The notes beneath the pieces are model-generated. The model ran no database searches and was not told the DNA's origin. It saw nothing but the letters and a program-made list of their open reading frames with translations. From contig NZ_JAGT01000003.1 of assembly GCF_000526795.1 (NCBI RefSeq), positions 1 through 64,000 of the forward strand: DNA of 64,000 nucleotides. The letters are read 5' to 3'. The position numbers were made by a program, and so were the translations under genes. This DNA comes from Ruminococcus flavefaciens AE3010. GTDB taxonomy: Bacteria; Bacillota; Clostridia; Oscillospirales; Ruminococcaceae. Below, one piece after another: positions 8,042 to 16,917 of this stretch; the stretch's first letter is position 1, and every line of letters starts with the position of its first letter.

Positions 8042-8749
8042 TTAAGCGGTAAGGTCTTTTTCCTTTTCAAGCAGAGCTTTCCTCATGAGACAAAGATCGA
8101 AAATATCAAGGTGATCGTCCTCGCACAGATCAGCGGACTTTCTGTCAGCAAGCTCGGTATCGGGAACGGCAAGCAGCCATTTCTGAAAAAGGAGAAGATC
8201 TGAAACGCTGAATTCTCCGTCACCGTTTACGTCGCCCTTTATCCTGACAGCCGTAACCTCTATCTCCTTGAATTTAAAGCCGTGCTTCTCTGCATAGGTC
8301 TGTGCAGCAGAGTCCTTGTAGCCGTGAATGACACCTGTGTATCGGATATTACTGATGATATCGCTGCCTGTTGGGTCTGCATTGTCAGGTGTTTCGCAGA
8401 ATACACATTCGGGATCGAGCAGCGTTATATTTTCAAGCCCATATGGTGAATAGTCTACATATCCCAGTTTTTTGATACCTTCTCCTATGATAACATCTGT
8501 TATCCTGCAATGGCCGTATACCCTCCGATCATTTACCCATGACCAGTCAAGTATCTCTCCCGAGCCGTTTATTTTAAGTATCCCTGCATCATCGAGCTCC
8601 CAGCTGAAGCTTCCCCCGAACTCTCCCGAATCAATAGTCTCCGCAGAAGCTGTTATTGAATGCGGGAAAACATTATCGCTGCCGTAAGCGGCTGCGTTTC
8701 CGATGATGCATGCTGCGAATAACGCAGCTGTTATTTTTTTTCCTTTCAT
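8042..8749 (-). CDS. Small secreted dockerin protein with a degenerate BspA-LRR segment
   Basis: 235 residues: signal peptide, a short region like the start of BspA-type leucine-rich proteins (FSWELDDAGILKINGSGE, then ITDVIIGEGIKKLGYV), a conserved turn module (IHGYKDSAAQTYAEKHGF) also present in the larger protein at 14238, and a C-terminal type I dockerin (about 172-232) with Ca-binding loops GDVNGDGEFSVSDLL and DLCEDDHLDIFDL. The second loop departs from consensus. It should bind a cohesin on a scaffoldin or cell surface. The ATG at 8749 has GGGAG eight bases upstream; the ATG at 8755 is too close. It follows the FtsX permease by only 23 bp, so it is probably co-transcribed with that transporter, which is unusual. 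Confidence 0.82.
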   Translation of the reverse strand: MKGKKITAALFAACIIGNAAAYGSDNVFPHSITASAETIDSGEFGGSFSWELDDAGILKINGSGEILDWSWVNDRRVYGHCRITDVIIGEGIKKLGYVDYSPYGLENITLLDPECVFCETPDNADPTGSDIISNIRYTGVIHGYKDSAAQTYAEKHGFKFKEIEVTAVRIKGDVNGDGEFSVSDLLLFQKWLLAVPDTELADRKSADLCEDDHLDIFDLCLMRKALLEKEKDLTA

Positions 8750-8772
8750 GATCATATCTCCCTTTAAAAATC

Positions 8773-11112
8773 TTATTCCTGTATGAGCTTATAAGCCGAC
8801 AGCTTCTTCATTCTGCCTGACATCACAAAGCAGAACACAAAAACCATGACTGTTACTGCAGCTGCTGTTATCAGTATCATAAGCGGCCGGAGCAGCAGAT
8901 TTGCATTTCGTATGCCGTAGCCGCCGAGTATAAGTGTGAACAGCGGATTCAGAAGAAGATAACCCAGTACCGAACCCGAAACAGCTGCTATTATAGTTGT
9001 CGGCATGAGGGACAGCGACAGCTGGCAGCGAAGCTGAGTGCTCGTAAAGCCTACAGCCTTCTTTATGCCGAACTCCCGCTCTTTTTTGATGAATACGGTC
9101 TTGAGCAGAAGCCTTATGACAAACAGCACAGTTGCAACACTGAGTATTATCATTACCAGTACAATAAAGCCTACGGCATAAACAGGTGTATTCTCATTGC
9201 TTCTCACATGCCTGTAGTAATTCTTAACGTCTGACACGCCGCAATCATCCATTTCTTTTATCGTGCTTAAAACAATATCTACCTTCTTGTCTGTAGCATC
9301 TGTTACTCTTGCACGAAGGTAATCATAGGTTGTATTTACGCCTATTGCCTGTGCGCCCTTATCAGTAATATAGATCCTGTTGCTCAGCATAGACTGCTGA
9401 AGACCTGTTATAAGATAACGTCCGCTCTCATCTCCGTATTCAATAACTATCTCATCGCCTACCCCAACTCCGAGCCTTTCGGCAACAGTGCTTCCCACTA
9501 CGACCTCATTGTCCCTGCGCATTATCTCTCCCTCATAAACGCCGCAGTACACATATTCAGGCTCCGTTACATATAAAAGATCAACATCGCCGCCTCCGAC
9601 ACTTGCTGTTGTCCAGCCCAGTCCGTACACCTGCGATATGCCGTTTACATTTTTTATTTTATCTATAGCTTTGTATGATGCCTCGAAAGAAGTGTCCTCA
9701 AGGTAGATATAAGCATCGGGAGCATCTCCCTGTATCATTCGCTGAAAATTGGTTATATCCACCTTTGTATTGTAAAACAATAATCCCGAAAAGACCGCAA
9801 CGAATGCCACAGCCGTTATAATAAAGAATACAGTGATGTTCTGCCCCATATTCTGCATTGAGCTTTTCAGCGCAAGTAGTATATTCAGCTCGCCTTTTGT
9901 CTCGCTGAGAGGGAAGTGGTTCTTTTTAAAGCTGTTGGATTTCAGTCCGAATCTGAGAGCTGTTGCAGGGTGGAGCTTCTTTATCTTTCGCGTTGAGAAA
10001 TACGACACGCACATCATTACTGCAAGCATTCCAACCAGAACTCCCGGTGTTATTACGGGATAAAACCGCTTCTTCCACACGATGCCGCATATTTCCCGAA
10101 TGAACATCTTTTCAGCAGCAGGAAAGACCAGATAGGAAAGAGCTATTCCGACTGCCGACCCCACAGCTCCGATGATAACATATTCAGCAGTAAGTGCAGC
10201 CCTTATCTGTCCCACGGTATACCCCACAGCCCTGAGTGCTCCGATATTGACTATATCCCTGCTGATATTGTTGTTTATGGTGAATATTATCATTATAATG
10301 CATATCGCCATGATTATCAGCGCGAACACTGCCATAAAGCCTGCAAGGATATTAACTATTACAGTATAGCTGTCTTTACAAAGCCTTACCGAAAATCCCT
10401 CCACATACACTTCTACATTGTTTTGAAGTGAATTCAGTACCTGCTGCATTGACTTATCAATATCTTCGCATTTATCAGCATTTATGTATGCGACCCGAAT
10501 CGGTGTACCGCCTGATCTTTGCTGAGCTTCACTCAGTTCGGCAAATGACTCATCATCTAAAAGTACTGATATATATGAATATGTGTTGCCCAGGAGCAGA
10601 TGCTGATATATTCCCGCAACTGTATATTCATACCTGCCAAATTCCGTATCAAGATACATTTTATCACCTGTACAAAGATCATTGCTTATAGCAGTATATG
10701 CGTTGATGTATATCCGCCTGCCGCTTACACTGTCATCACGCTTCATAAAATCAAGCCTGTCATAGCCGATGTTATCTCCGAAACGCTGAATTATCCAGCT
10801 GGAATCTTTTTTCTCCTTTGAGCATTTGCTCGTAGTTAACTTCAAAGTGTTTAAATACACCAAGTCCTGAACGCTATACGAGTCAATATCATTTTTCGGA
10901 GATAGGACACTTTCGATATCTTCAGCGTTTGCATTGGTCATGAACAAATAGTCTGCAATACCTCCGCTGCGTGCATATTCATCATAGAGCTTGGGATACA
11001 TGGAGGCAAACAATCCTGAATGCAAAAGGAATGTGGCTATTATGATTATCATCAGAAAGACGGACATTATGGTCCTGTCCTTGTGGAAGCCCGACTTTAT
11101 AAGCTTTACCAT
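8773..11112 (-). CDS. FtsX-type ABC transporter permease (Bce/Vex/MacB-like)
   Basis: 779 residues with two FtsX modules: an N-terminal membrane helix, an extracytoplasmic segment (about 45-250), three helices (about 255-370), another N-terminal-type helix near 425, a second extracytoplasmic domain (about 450-640) and three more helices to the C-terminus. This duplicated arrangement is that of permeases that expel or shield against peptides, or move lipoproteins. The ATG overlaps the last codons of the ATPase gene by seven bases. Together with the kinase/regulator upstream it forms a detoxification or sensing module; the substrate is unknown. Confidence 0.85.
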   Translation of the reverse strand: MVKLIKSGFHKDRTIMSVFLMIIIIATFLLHSGLFASMYPKLYDEYARSGGIADYLFMTNANAEDIESVLSPKNDIDSYSVQDLVYLNTLKLTTSKCSKEKKDSSWIIQRFGDNIGYDRLDFMKRDDSVSGRRIYINAYTAISNDLCTGDKMYLDTEFGRYEYTVAGIYQHLLLGNTYSYISVLLDDESFAELSEAQQRSGGTPIRVAYINADKCEDIDKSMQQVLNSLQNNVEVYVEGFSVRLCKDSYTVIVNILAGFMAVFALIIMAICIIMIIFTINNNISRDIVNIGALRAVGYTVGQIRAALTAEYVIIGAVGSAVGIALSYLVFPAAEKMFIREICGIVWKKRFYPVITPGVLVGMLAVMMCVSYFSTRKIKKLHPATALRFGLKSNSFKKNHFPLSETKGELNILLALKSSMQNMGQNITVFFIITAVAFVAVFSGLLFYNTKVDITNFQRMIQGDAPDAYIYLEDTSFEASYKAIDKIKNVNGISQVYGLGWTTASVGGGDVDLLYVTEPEYVYCGVYEGEIMRRDNEVVVGSTVAERLGVGVGDEIVIEYGDESGRYLITGLQQSMLSNRIYITDKGAQAIGVNTTYDYLRARVTDATDKKVDIVLSTIKEMDDCGVSDVKNYYRHVRSNENTPVYAVGFIVLVMIILSVATVLFVIRLLLKTVFIKKEREFGIKKAVGFTSTQLRCQLSLSLMPTTIIAAVSGSVLGYLLLNPLFTLILGGYGIRNANLLLRPLMILITAAAVTVMVFVFCFVMSGRMKKLSAYKLIQE

Positions 11113-11870
11113 CCCATACCCTCCAGAAACTTCCTTACCTTTTCATGGCGCTGCTTGTCTCCGCTGACATACTTGCCCAGCTCACATTCTCCCATGATAC
11201 CGCCGTCCTGTAAGTATATGATACGATTGCCGCGGCGGACTGACTTTATATCGTGGGTAACCATTACCACGGACTGTCCCGCATTATTGATATTTGTCAG
11301 CACATCAAGGACGGACTTTACTCCTGCGCTGTTGAGAGCGCCCGTAGGCTCGTCGGCAAATACGATATCGGGATCATTGATAAGAGCACGCACCATAGCC
11401 GAGCGCTGAGCCTCACCGCCTGACAGCTGAGCAGGGAATTTACGGGTGAGCTCCTCGGATATGCCCATTTTTTCAAAAAGCTCCATAGCCTTTGCTTTTA
11501 GCTCCTTCTGCTTCTGTCCTGTAAGCATGCCCGTGCTTATTACGTTATCCATGACACTCATGCTGTCAACAAGGTGTATCTGCTGAAATACAAAGCCGCA
11601 GTGCTTTCTGCGGAATACTGCAAGCTTGTCGTCGCACATATCCGTAATATCCTCGCCGCAGTAGTTTATCCTGCCCAAAGACGGCTTATCCATTCCCGAA
11701 AGCATATACAGCAGGGTGGATTTGCCTGCTCCCGAGGAACCTACTATAACTGTAAAATCGCCCTTGTATATCTCAAGGTCGAGATTCTTTATTACGTGCT
11801 GCTGCTTCCCGCCCACTGAAAAGCTTTTGGAAAGCTTATCTGTTCTTACTATGACTTCCTTGTTTTCCAT
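11106..11870 (-). CDS. ABC transporter ATPase, BceA/MacB family
   Basis: About 254 residues: Walker A GSSGAGKST, Q-loop (FVFQQIHLVDSMSVMDNV), signature LSGGEAQR, Walker B IVFADEPTGALN, H-loop VTHD. These are the hallmarks of ATPases serving FtsX-type permeases. ATG at 11870 preceded by a G-run is preferred; an ATG at 11882 lacks a ribosome site. The stop overlaps the permease start. The gene is separated from the kinase by a hairpin and its own -10 element. Confidence 0.88.
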   Translation of the reverse strand: MENKEVIVRTDKLSKSFSVGGKQQHVIKNLDLEIYKGDFTVIVGSSGAGKSTLLYMLSGMDKPSLGRINYCGEDITDMCDDKLAVFRRKHCGFVFQQIHLVDSMSVMDNVISTGMLTGQKQKELKAKAMELFEKMGISEELTRKFPAQLSGGEAQRSAMVRALINDPDIVFADEPTGALNSAGVKSVLDVLTNINNAGQSVVMVTHDIKSVRRGNRIIYLQDGGIMGECELGKYVSGDKQRHEKVRKFLEGMGW

Positions 11871-11886
11871 AGCGACCCCCATAAAA

Positions 11887-11925
11887 ATAAGATCATACAG
11901 CGCTGTTCTGTATGACCTTATTATA
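11887..11925 (-). promoter_or_regulatory. Hairpin plus -10 element ahead of the ABC transporter genes
   Basis: A 14-bp inverted repeat with one mismatch (11887-11900 and 11908-11921) is followed on the minus strand by TTTTTATG, like a terminator of the kinase message. A TGATATAAT extended -10 (11920-11925) sits just upstream, so the same repeat would lie near the start of a separate ABC transcript. It may be a terminator, an operator for the response regulator, or both. No good -35 box is visible, consistent with an activated promoter. Confidence 0.5.
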
Positions 11926-11969
11926 TCATATCTGATTTTGGAAATCTTTGTCTGTTCTTTAATTGTTTT

Positions 11970-13247
11970 TTAAACAAGTCTGAGCCGCAGTGATACCGTA
12001 AAGCCCTTGCCGTTGTTATAGCACATGAGCTCGCCGTTCATTTGCTCGATAAAGTATTTTGATATGTACAGTCCGATACCCGAGCCGTCCTTGCCTGCCG
12101 CATTTGAACCGCGGCAGAATTTTTCAGTAATGAGTTCAAGCTCCTCGTCGGGAACTCCGCCGCCCTTATCTGCGATCTCCAGTACAAAGAAGTTTTCCTC
12201 AAAGAAGCTCCTGATAGTTATGTCTGTGTCCGCATACTTGTACGAATTGGAAATGATATTGCCCACGGTCTGTTCAAGCCTGAGCTTATCCGCATATATG
12301 ACACAGTCCTTTATATCGGCAGACTTTACCTTTTTAAGAGGATCGCTCTCAGCGATTATGCGTTGAAGCTCCCGTGACGGCAGCTCCTCGGGAGACACTT
12401 CAAGCTGTTCCAGCTCTTCAAGAGCGGCATGGAACATATTTGAGACCAGCTTGTCTATTTGGTCTGTCTTGCCGTTTATGGCAGCAAGGGTTTCTTTCTG
12501 CTCCGCATTGTCGGACACAAGTTCAAGATAATCCACCATAGCCTTTATAGACGAAACAGGATTCCTTATATCGTGGGACAGCTCTGCAATGAGCTCCTTG
12601 CGGCTTTTTACAGCAGCTTCCTCACGCTTGCGCGAAGCCTTCAGCTCCTCGCGCATGATATCGAAGCTCTCAGTAAATGCGCCGAATATGTTGCCTCTGT
12701 CCATTTCAAGCGGAGTATCGAGGTCTCCTGCTGCAACTCTGACCGCAAAGTCTTTCAGTCTGCCAAATGGCGCTACTACACGTCGCCTGAGGAAAATAAA
12801 GTATCCCACAGAGACCAGAAGCATGATGCCTGCCATGCAGCCTATCATCTTTGTATTCCTGATATCGTCATTGCGTTTCTGTTCCGCATAATTGTTATGA
12901 ACTATGAGCTTGCCCACAACATTATTATTGCAGACAATATCGCGGATAATGTCAAAATTCCCCGTAGCGGCAGAGACTGTATCGGATATGCCCGCCTTAG
13001 TATAACAGAGCAGCCTGCTGTCATTGTCTATAACAGCATAGTCGAATTTTTCACTGCTGTCGGTCAGGACAGCATTTTCAGCGGAGATATCGTTCCAGTT
13101 CTCCTCTATACTTATGAGCAGGCGGTTTATCTCCGTCGTATACTGCGGCATGGCTGTTTTTTTGCCTGAATCGAGTATATAGGAGCACATCAGAAAGCTC
13201 AGCAGCGAGAAAAATAAAGCATATATTACAATAAAACGCCTTTTCAA
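11970..13247 (-). CDS. Sensor histidine kinase
   Basis: 425 residues: membrane helix about 5-25, extracytoplasmic domain, second helix about 133-155, HAMP linker, DHp domain with phospho-accepting His near 225 (ELSHDIRNPVSSI), then the ATPase domain with N box (GNIISNSYKYA), G1 (DKGGGVPD) and G2 (GSGIGLYISK). It starts at TTG (13247) with GGAGG seven bases upstream, overlapping the regulator's stop as TTGA. The sensor domain is about 100 residues, larger than the minimal loop of BceS kinases, so signal may be sensed directly. Confidence 0.9.
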   Translation of the reverse strand: MKRRFIVIYALFFSLLSFLMCSYILDSGKKTAMPQYTTEINRLLISIEENWNDISAENAVLTDSSEKFDYAVIDNDSRLLCYTKAGISDTVSAATGNFDIIRDIVCNNNVVGKLIVHNNYAEQKRNDDIRNTKMIGCMAGIMLLVSVGYFIFLRRRVVAPFGRLKDFAVRVAAGDLDTPLEMDRGNIFGAFTESFDIMREELKASRKREEAAVKSRKELIAELSHDIRNPVSSIKAMVDYLELVSDNAEQKETLAAINGKTDQIDKLVSNMFHAALEELEQLEVSPEELPSRELQRIIAESDPLKKVKSADIKDCVIYADKLRLEQTVGNIISNSYKYADTDITIRSFFEENFFVLEIADKGGGVPDEELELITEKFCRGSNAAGKDGSGIGLYISKYFIEQMNGELMCYNNGKGFTVSLRLRLV

Positions 13248-13945
13248 TTGTTATCCTCCAGCATGAAGCCAACACCCCAGATAGTCTTGATGACAGTTGG
13301 ATTTCCCGCGTCGTCTTCTATTTTCTCCCTGAGATGACGGATATGAACGTTCAGTGTTACATCGCTGACATAATCTGTTTCCCATACCTTTTCAAAGAAC
13401 TCGTCCTTGGGGATAACACGGTTCTTGTTTTTCAGCATATACACAAGGAGCTTGAACTCCATAGCTTTCAAGCCGATACTGCTGCCGTTTTTGATAATAG
13501 CTGCTTTTCTCATGTCAAAATCAGCATTTCCGATATGTACTATGCCCTCATTGGCTACTCTTTCGTCCGAGCTTTGATTAGCCTCATACCTTTTGAGAGC
13601 AGCCTTTACCTTTGCGAGAAGAACTCCCAGAGAAAAGGGCTTGCATATATAATCATCGCCGCCTATACCGAGGGCGAGGAGCATATCGTCTTCCGCCGAT
13701 CTCGCACTTATAAAGAATATAGGCACGTCCATAGAATTGCGTATCTCCCTGCAAAGATCAAATCCCGAGTCATTTCCGAGATTTATATCAAGAAGTACAA
13801 GAGAACAGGTATTTTCACTCAGGAAAGCAAGTGCGTCCTGTGCGTTAAGGACATACTGCGTCTCAACACCTGACATATTGAAGTATTTTGCCGTATATTC
13901 GGCAAGCTCACGCTCGTCGTCAATAACGAGTACACTTGTATGCAT
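13244..13945 (-). CDS. OmpR-family response regulator
   Basis: 233 residues: receiver domain with acidic pair DDE (about 8-10), phospho-acceptor Asp52 (LLDINLG) and Lys in ICKPFS, then a winged-helix DNA-binding domain (KVWETDYVSDVTLNVHIRHL, WGVGFML). ATG at 13945 follows GAGGG at good spacing; upstream starts lack one. First gene of the kinase/ABC cluster, and the likely activator of the transporter genes. Confidence 0.92.
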   Translation of the reverse strand: MHTSVLVIDDERELAEYTAKYFNMSGVETQYVLNAQDALAFLSENTCSLVLLDINLGNDSGFDLCREIRNSMDVPIFFISARSAEDDMLLALGIGGDDYICKPFSLGVLLAKVKAALKRYEANQSSDERVANEGIVHIGNADFDMRKAAIIKNGSSIGLKAMEFKLLVYMLKNKNRVIPKDEFFEKVWETDYVSDVTLNVHIRHLREKIEDDAGNPTVIKTIWGVGFMLEDNN

Positions 13946-13976
13946 GTACGCACCCTCTTTCACTGTATTTTGTAAC

Positions 13977-14005
13977 ATTATATCATAAGCGGAAGAATTT
14001 TTCAA
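13977..14005 (-). promoter_or_regulatory. Promoter of the two-component operon
   Basis: TTGAAA (14000-14005) and TATAAT (13977-13982) are 17 bp apart on the minus strand, about 30 bp upstream of the regulator start. It is divergent from the promoter at 14103. Confidence 0.75.
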
Positions 14006-14102
14006 GTGGACAGGATACGGTAATGCGCATTTTATGCTGCGATGCCTGAATGGGAGCGCAGATGCTTACACTCAGTTACGCTTTTCTCTTGAAAAAACAG
14101 CA

Positions 14103-14131
14103 TTGCGCTTTTTCGGGATATATGATATAAT
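14103..14131 (+). promoter_or_regulatory. Promoter of the LRR-dockerin gene, with inverted repeat at the start site
   Basis: TTGCGC (14103-14108) and TATAAT (14126-14131) are 17 bp apart with an extended TGA before the -10. The whole block, beginning with AACAGCATTG, is closely matched by the promoter at 15558. Just downstream TGAATG and CATTCA form a short inverted repeat (14131-14146), followed by a further TTCA. The long leader (about 100 bases) before the ATG shows nothing else. Confidence 0.7.
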
Positions 14132-14237
14132 GAATGAAAGCATTCATTCATATCAGAACATAAACTGACAGAACGGGCTTGAATGAACAAAGCTCTGCAT
14201 AGCTGAGATCATTTATTAAGCATACAGGGGGTACATT

Positions 14238-15452
14238 ATGAATTGTAAAAGAATAATAGCAGCGCTGCTGTGTGCTGCGATACCGTTTGGGATAGCCGAT
14301 CTTTCCGCTGCGGCGCCGATAGCTCTTTATGCTGAGGCAGCGACAGTAACCGCCGGCGGCACCTGCGGCAAGAATTTAACATGGCAGCTTGACAGCAGCG
14401 GTACTCTGACCGTGAGCGGTACTGGAAATATGGACGAAGCTCTTGATAGGACCCCGTGTCCGTGGAAGGACTTAAAGGACGATATAAAGAAAATAGTTAT
14501 CGGCAAGGGCGTCACAAGTATCGGAATGGGTATGTTCAGCTACTGCAATAATCTTACCTCATTATCCCTTCCAAGCACGCTGAAAAACATAGATACTTAT
14601 TCATTTGTGGGCTGTAAATCCCTTACATCAGTAGTTATCCCCAACGGAGTCACAAATATCGGTTCAAGTGCTTTTTTAAGGTGCGAAAAGCTGAGCAGTA
14701 TTACCATACCCAAGTCCGTAACATATATCGGTGCTCTTGCGTTTTTGGATACGCCGTGGTTTGAATCTCAGAAAAGTATTGATGATCCTTTCATAATAAT
14801 AAACGGGCTGCTCGTTTATGTGGACTATGATCTTTCGGGAGATGTGGTCATCCACTCTTCTGTCAATAAGATATGCGAACAGGCAGCAGAAAGACGTTCA
14901 AAAATAACCTCGCTGACCATTCCAGAAACCGTCACCGAGATAGGCTTTAACGCCTTTTTAAGCTGTTCCTCTCTTAAAACGGTGACAATACCTGCGTCAG
15001 TGAAGGAGATCAAACAGCAGGCTTTTTATAAGTGTGAGTCTCTTGAAGAGATATACATACTTAATCCCGAATGTAATATATGTGAACACTGGAACACGAC
15101 CATTTCCAATGATGAGGAGGAATATTCTGGCGTTATCAGGGGCTATAAAGGCTCTACCGCCGAGAAATATGCCGAGAAATACGGTTATACCTTCAAAGCG
15201 CTTGCTCAGCTCGGAGATGTCAACTCTGATGATCATATCAATGCAGTTGATGCTTCTTCGGTGCTTTCATATTACGCCAGTATATCGACGAATAAAGACG
15301 GTGGATTTGATTACGGGCAGAAGCTTGCGGCAGATGTTGACCGCAGCGGAGTGATCAATGCTGTAGATGCGTCGAATATTCTTGCTTATTATGCGTTCAA
15401 TGCTACGAGCAAGGACAAGATAAGCTTTGAAGAATACCTGGAAAATAATTGA
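14238..15452 (+). CDS. Secreted BspA-type leucine-rich repeat protein with C-terminal dockerin
   Basis: 404 residues: signal peptide to about 33, a GGTCGKNLTWQLDSSGTL entry motif, about six LRR_5 repeats (for example TSIGMGMFSYCNNLTSLSLP), a turn module (IRGYKGSTAEKYAEKYGY) and a C-terminal type I dockerin (about 325-392) with two loops, GDVNSDDHINAVDAS and ADVDRSGVINAVDAS. LRR_5 proteins usually bind host or plant ligands; the dockerin should dock it to a cohesin. The repeat of about 40 residues before the dockerin is shared with the protein at 8042. Ribosome site GGGGG precedes the ATG. Confidence 0.9.
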   Translation: MNCKRIIAALLCAAIPFGIADLSAAAPIALYAEAATVTAGGTCGKNLTWQLDSSGTLTVSGTGNMDEALDRTPCPWKDLKDDIKKIVIGKGVTSIGMGMFSYCNNLTSLSLPSTLKNIDTYSFVGCKSLTSVVIPNGVTNIGSSAFLRCEKLSSITIPKSVTYIGALAFLDTPWFESQKSIDDPFIIINGLLVYVDYDLSGDVVIHSSVNKICEQAAERRSKITSLTIPETVTEIGFNAFLSCSSLKTVTIPASVKEIKQQAFYKCESLEEIYILNPECNICEHWNTTISNDEEEYSGVIRGYKGSTAEKYAEKYGYTFKALAQLGDVNSDDHINAVDASSVLSYYASISTNKDGGFDYGQKLAADVDRSGVINAVDASNILAYYAFNATSKDKISFEEYLENN

Positions 15453-15458
15453 TTAACG

Positions 15459-15479
15459 AGGACGGCTTTATGCCGTCCT
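15459..15479 (+). terminator. Terminator of the LRR-dockerin gene
   Basis: Eight-bp stem AGGACGGC/GCCGTCCT with a TTTAT loop and a T-rich tail. Confidence 0.85.
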
Positions 15480-15557
15480 TTATTTTTTATCGTATATGGC
15501 GATTATCCGTATGACAAAAGAAGTACGGTTCCGCCTGCGACGCGAGTTAAAACAGCA

Positions 15558-15586
15558 TTGTGCTTTTGCGAGGGATATGATATAAT
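15558..15586 (+). promoter_or_regulatory. Promoter of the flavodoxin region, duplicate of the 14103 promoter
   Basis: TTGTGC (15558-15563) and TATAAT (15581-15586), spacing 17, extended TGA. The preceding AACAGCAT and the spacer closely match the promoter block at 14095-14131, indicating duplication or common regulation. Confidence 0.7.
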
Positions 15587-15658
15587 AAATACAGTTGCAG
15601 CGTCACGTTCTGCTTAATCACATCTGATTGCTTAATCGCGATAAGGAGACCGCCGAAA

Positions 15659-15778
15659 ATGATCACAGTCAATCTTTACTACACAAAAAAACGTCAGAGC
15701 GATAGTATTTGCCGCTGTTTGAAAAGGATATCGCTGAGATATTCGCCGCGTCATTATAAAGGAGGAACACTATTATGA
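15659..15778 (+). pseudogene. Remnant of an antibiotic-biosynthesis-monooxygenase-like gene
   Basis: A 39-codon frame with its own AAGGAG site begins M-I-T-V-N-L-Y-Y-T, the usual N-terminus of small ABM-domain monooxygenases, and then turns into basic sequence with no family resemblance. In another frame the second half reads LFEKDIAEIFAASL then stop, like the C-terminus of a different protein. I read it as two gene ends joined by deletion. Its stop overlaps the flavodoxin ATG (ATGA), so it may still serve as a translated leader. Family resemblance is from memory of the N-terminal motif. Confidence 0.4.
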
Positions 15779-16242
15779 GCAAAAAGTTAGTCGCATATTT
15801 CTCTGCAAGCGGAAACACCGCTGCCCTCGCAAAGAAGCTGGCAGCTGCCGCAGATGCCGATCTTTATGAGATCAAGCCCGCAGTACCATACACAGCTGCT
15901 GATCTGAACTGGCAGAACAAGCAGTCCAGAAGCAGTGTTGAAATGTGTGATCATAATTCAAGACCTGAAATTGCTGACGGAGATGCTGATATCGGAGCAT
16001 ACGACACAGTATATATCGGTTTCCCCATATGGTGGTATATCGCACCAACGATAATCAACACTTTCCTTGAAAAATATGATCTCTCAGGGAAACGAATAAT
16101 CCTGTTTGCCACATCAGGCGGCAGCAGATTCGGAAAAGCCGCAGATAACCTGAGAGTCAGCGCATTGGGTGCAGAGATCATTGAAGGTATCCAGCCATAT
16201 CTGCATTATCAAGAATACAGTTATCCTTCGGATGGTCCTTGA
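15775..16242 (+). CDS. Flavodoxin-family protein with an aberrant C-terminus
   Basis: 155 residues. The FMN phosphate-binding loop is clear ([13 protein letters not shown], about 7-19), as are the flavodoxin_4 motifs [18 protein letters not shown] and [12 protein letters not shown]. It should be an FMN-binding NADH:quinone or nitro-reductase-like electron carrier in the cytoplasm. After GAEIIEG the family's usual tail (about 20 residues ending in a helix) is replaced by [16 protein letters not shown], so the 3' end seems to have been cut and fused to other DNA near 16185. Start follows AAAGGAGG. Confidence 0.82.
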   Translation: MSKKLVAYFSASGNTAALAKKLAAAADADLYEIKPAVPYTAADLNWQNKQSRSSVEMCDHNSRPEIADGDADIGAYDTVYIGFPIWWYIAPTIINTFLEKYDLSGKRIILFATSGGSRFGKAADNLRVSALGAEIIEGIQPYLHYQEYSYPSDGP

Positions 16243-16341
16243 TATGCTGATATATTTCTATTGGACAGCAAAGGTGTATTTCGTTCAAGTGAGAATCGAG
16301 AAACTGTTCATAGCCTATACATTATAAAGGGGAGCAACCCA

Positions 16342-16752
16342 ATGTATCTTCTTCACTTTGAGACAATAGGCTTATACGTATATGCCAGTACAGAGACAAT
16401 CATGAAGAAGGCGTTGAAACAGCTGGGACTTCATAAGTTTGAGAGTAAACGTATTGATACAGCAGAGGGAGATATTCTTCGCATCGACAGGAACGGTAAA
16501 ATCGCAAGAACACAGTTTGAACCAAAGATCTATCGTTCCAAGTATAGTAGCTGGTTCGATTACGATACCTCTCCTTATTATAACATGCACGAAGAAATAC
16601 TGCTTGCTTACTGCGGTTGCTATGGCGTTGATAGCTCTGACGTGGAGTTGCTTCTCGATTACGGATATACCTGTGATGAGATTGAGGAGATGCTCATGGA
16701 TCAAAGCCTGCTCCGTGAAGCACTCAAAGACGTGAAGTTTATGTTACGGTGA
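16342..16752 (+). CDS. Hypothetical protein next to serine recombinase
   Basis: 136 residues from the ATG at 16342, which has AAGGGGAG upstream; a TTG at 16261 is less likely. It is a soluble acidic/aromatic protein with no signal peptide or membrane segment. A C-terminal acidic helix (SSDVELLLDYGYTCDEIEEMLMD) stands out and could mediate protein contacts. I do not recognise a family. Its position between the cut flavodoxin and the recombinase suggests it arrived with mobile DNA. Confidence 0.6.
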   Translation: MYLLHFETIGLYVYASTETIMKKALKQLGLHKFESKRIDTAEGDILRIDRNGKIARTQFEPKIYRSKYSSWFDYDTSPYYNMHEEILLAYCGCYGVDSSDVELLLDYGYTCDEIEEMLMDQSLLREALKDVKFMLR

Positions 16753-16790
16753 AGATATCTATGAGGAGTGTTATGGAGGGGCATTTTGAA

Positions 16791-16871
16791 GTCTCAAAAA
16801 GTACACTTTATTGCACACCTTGAAAACAGGCAAAAAAGTGTACATAAAAGTCCTGTTTTGACTTTTGAGAC
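16791..16871 (+). promoter_or_regulatory. Nested inverted repeats upstream of the recombinase (possible res site)
   Basis: Three pairs of inverted repeats are nested: GTCTCAAAAAGT (16791-16802) with ACTTTTGAGAC (16861-16871), GTACACTTT (16801-16809) with AAAGTGTAC (16835-16843), and GAAAACAGG (16822-16830) with CCTGTTTTG (16852-16860). The block ends 46 bp before the recombinase gene, where resolvases commonly have their resolution site and operator. Whether it is the recombination site is inference. Confidence 0.55.
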
Positions 16872-16917
16872 GTTCCGAAAGTAAGCACCACTTTTGGGGA
16901 CAGTAAGGAGAAGAACT

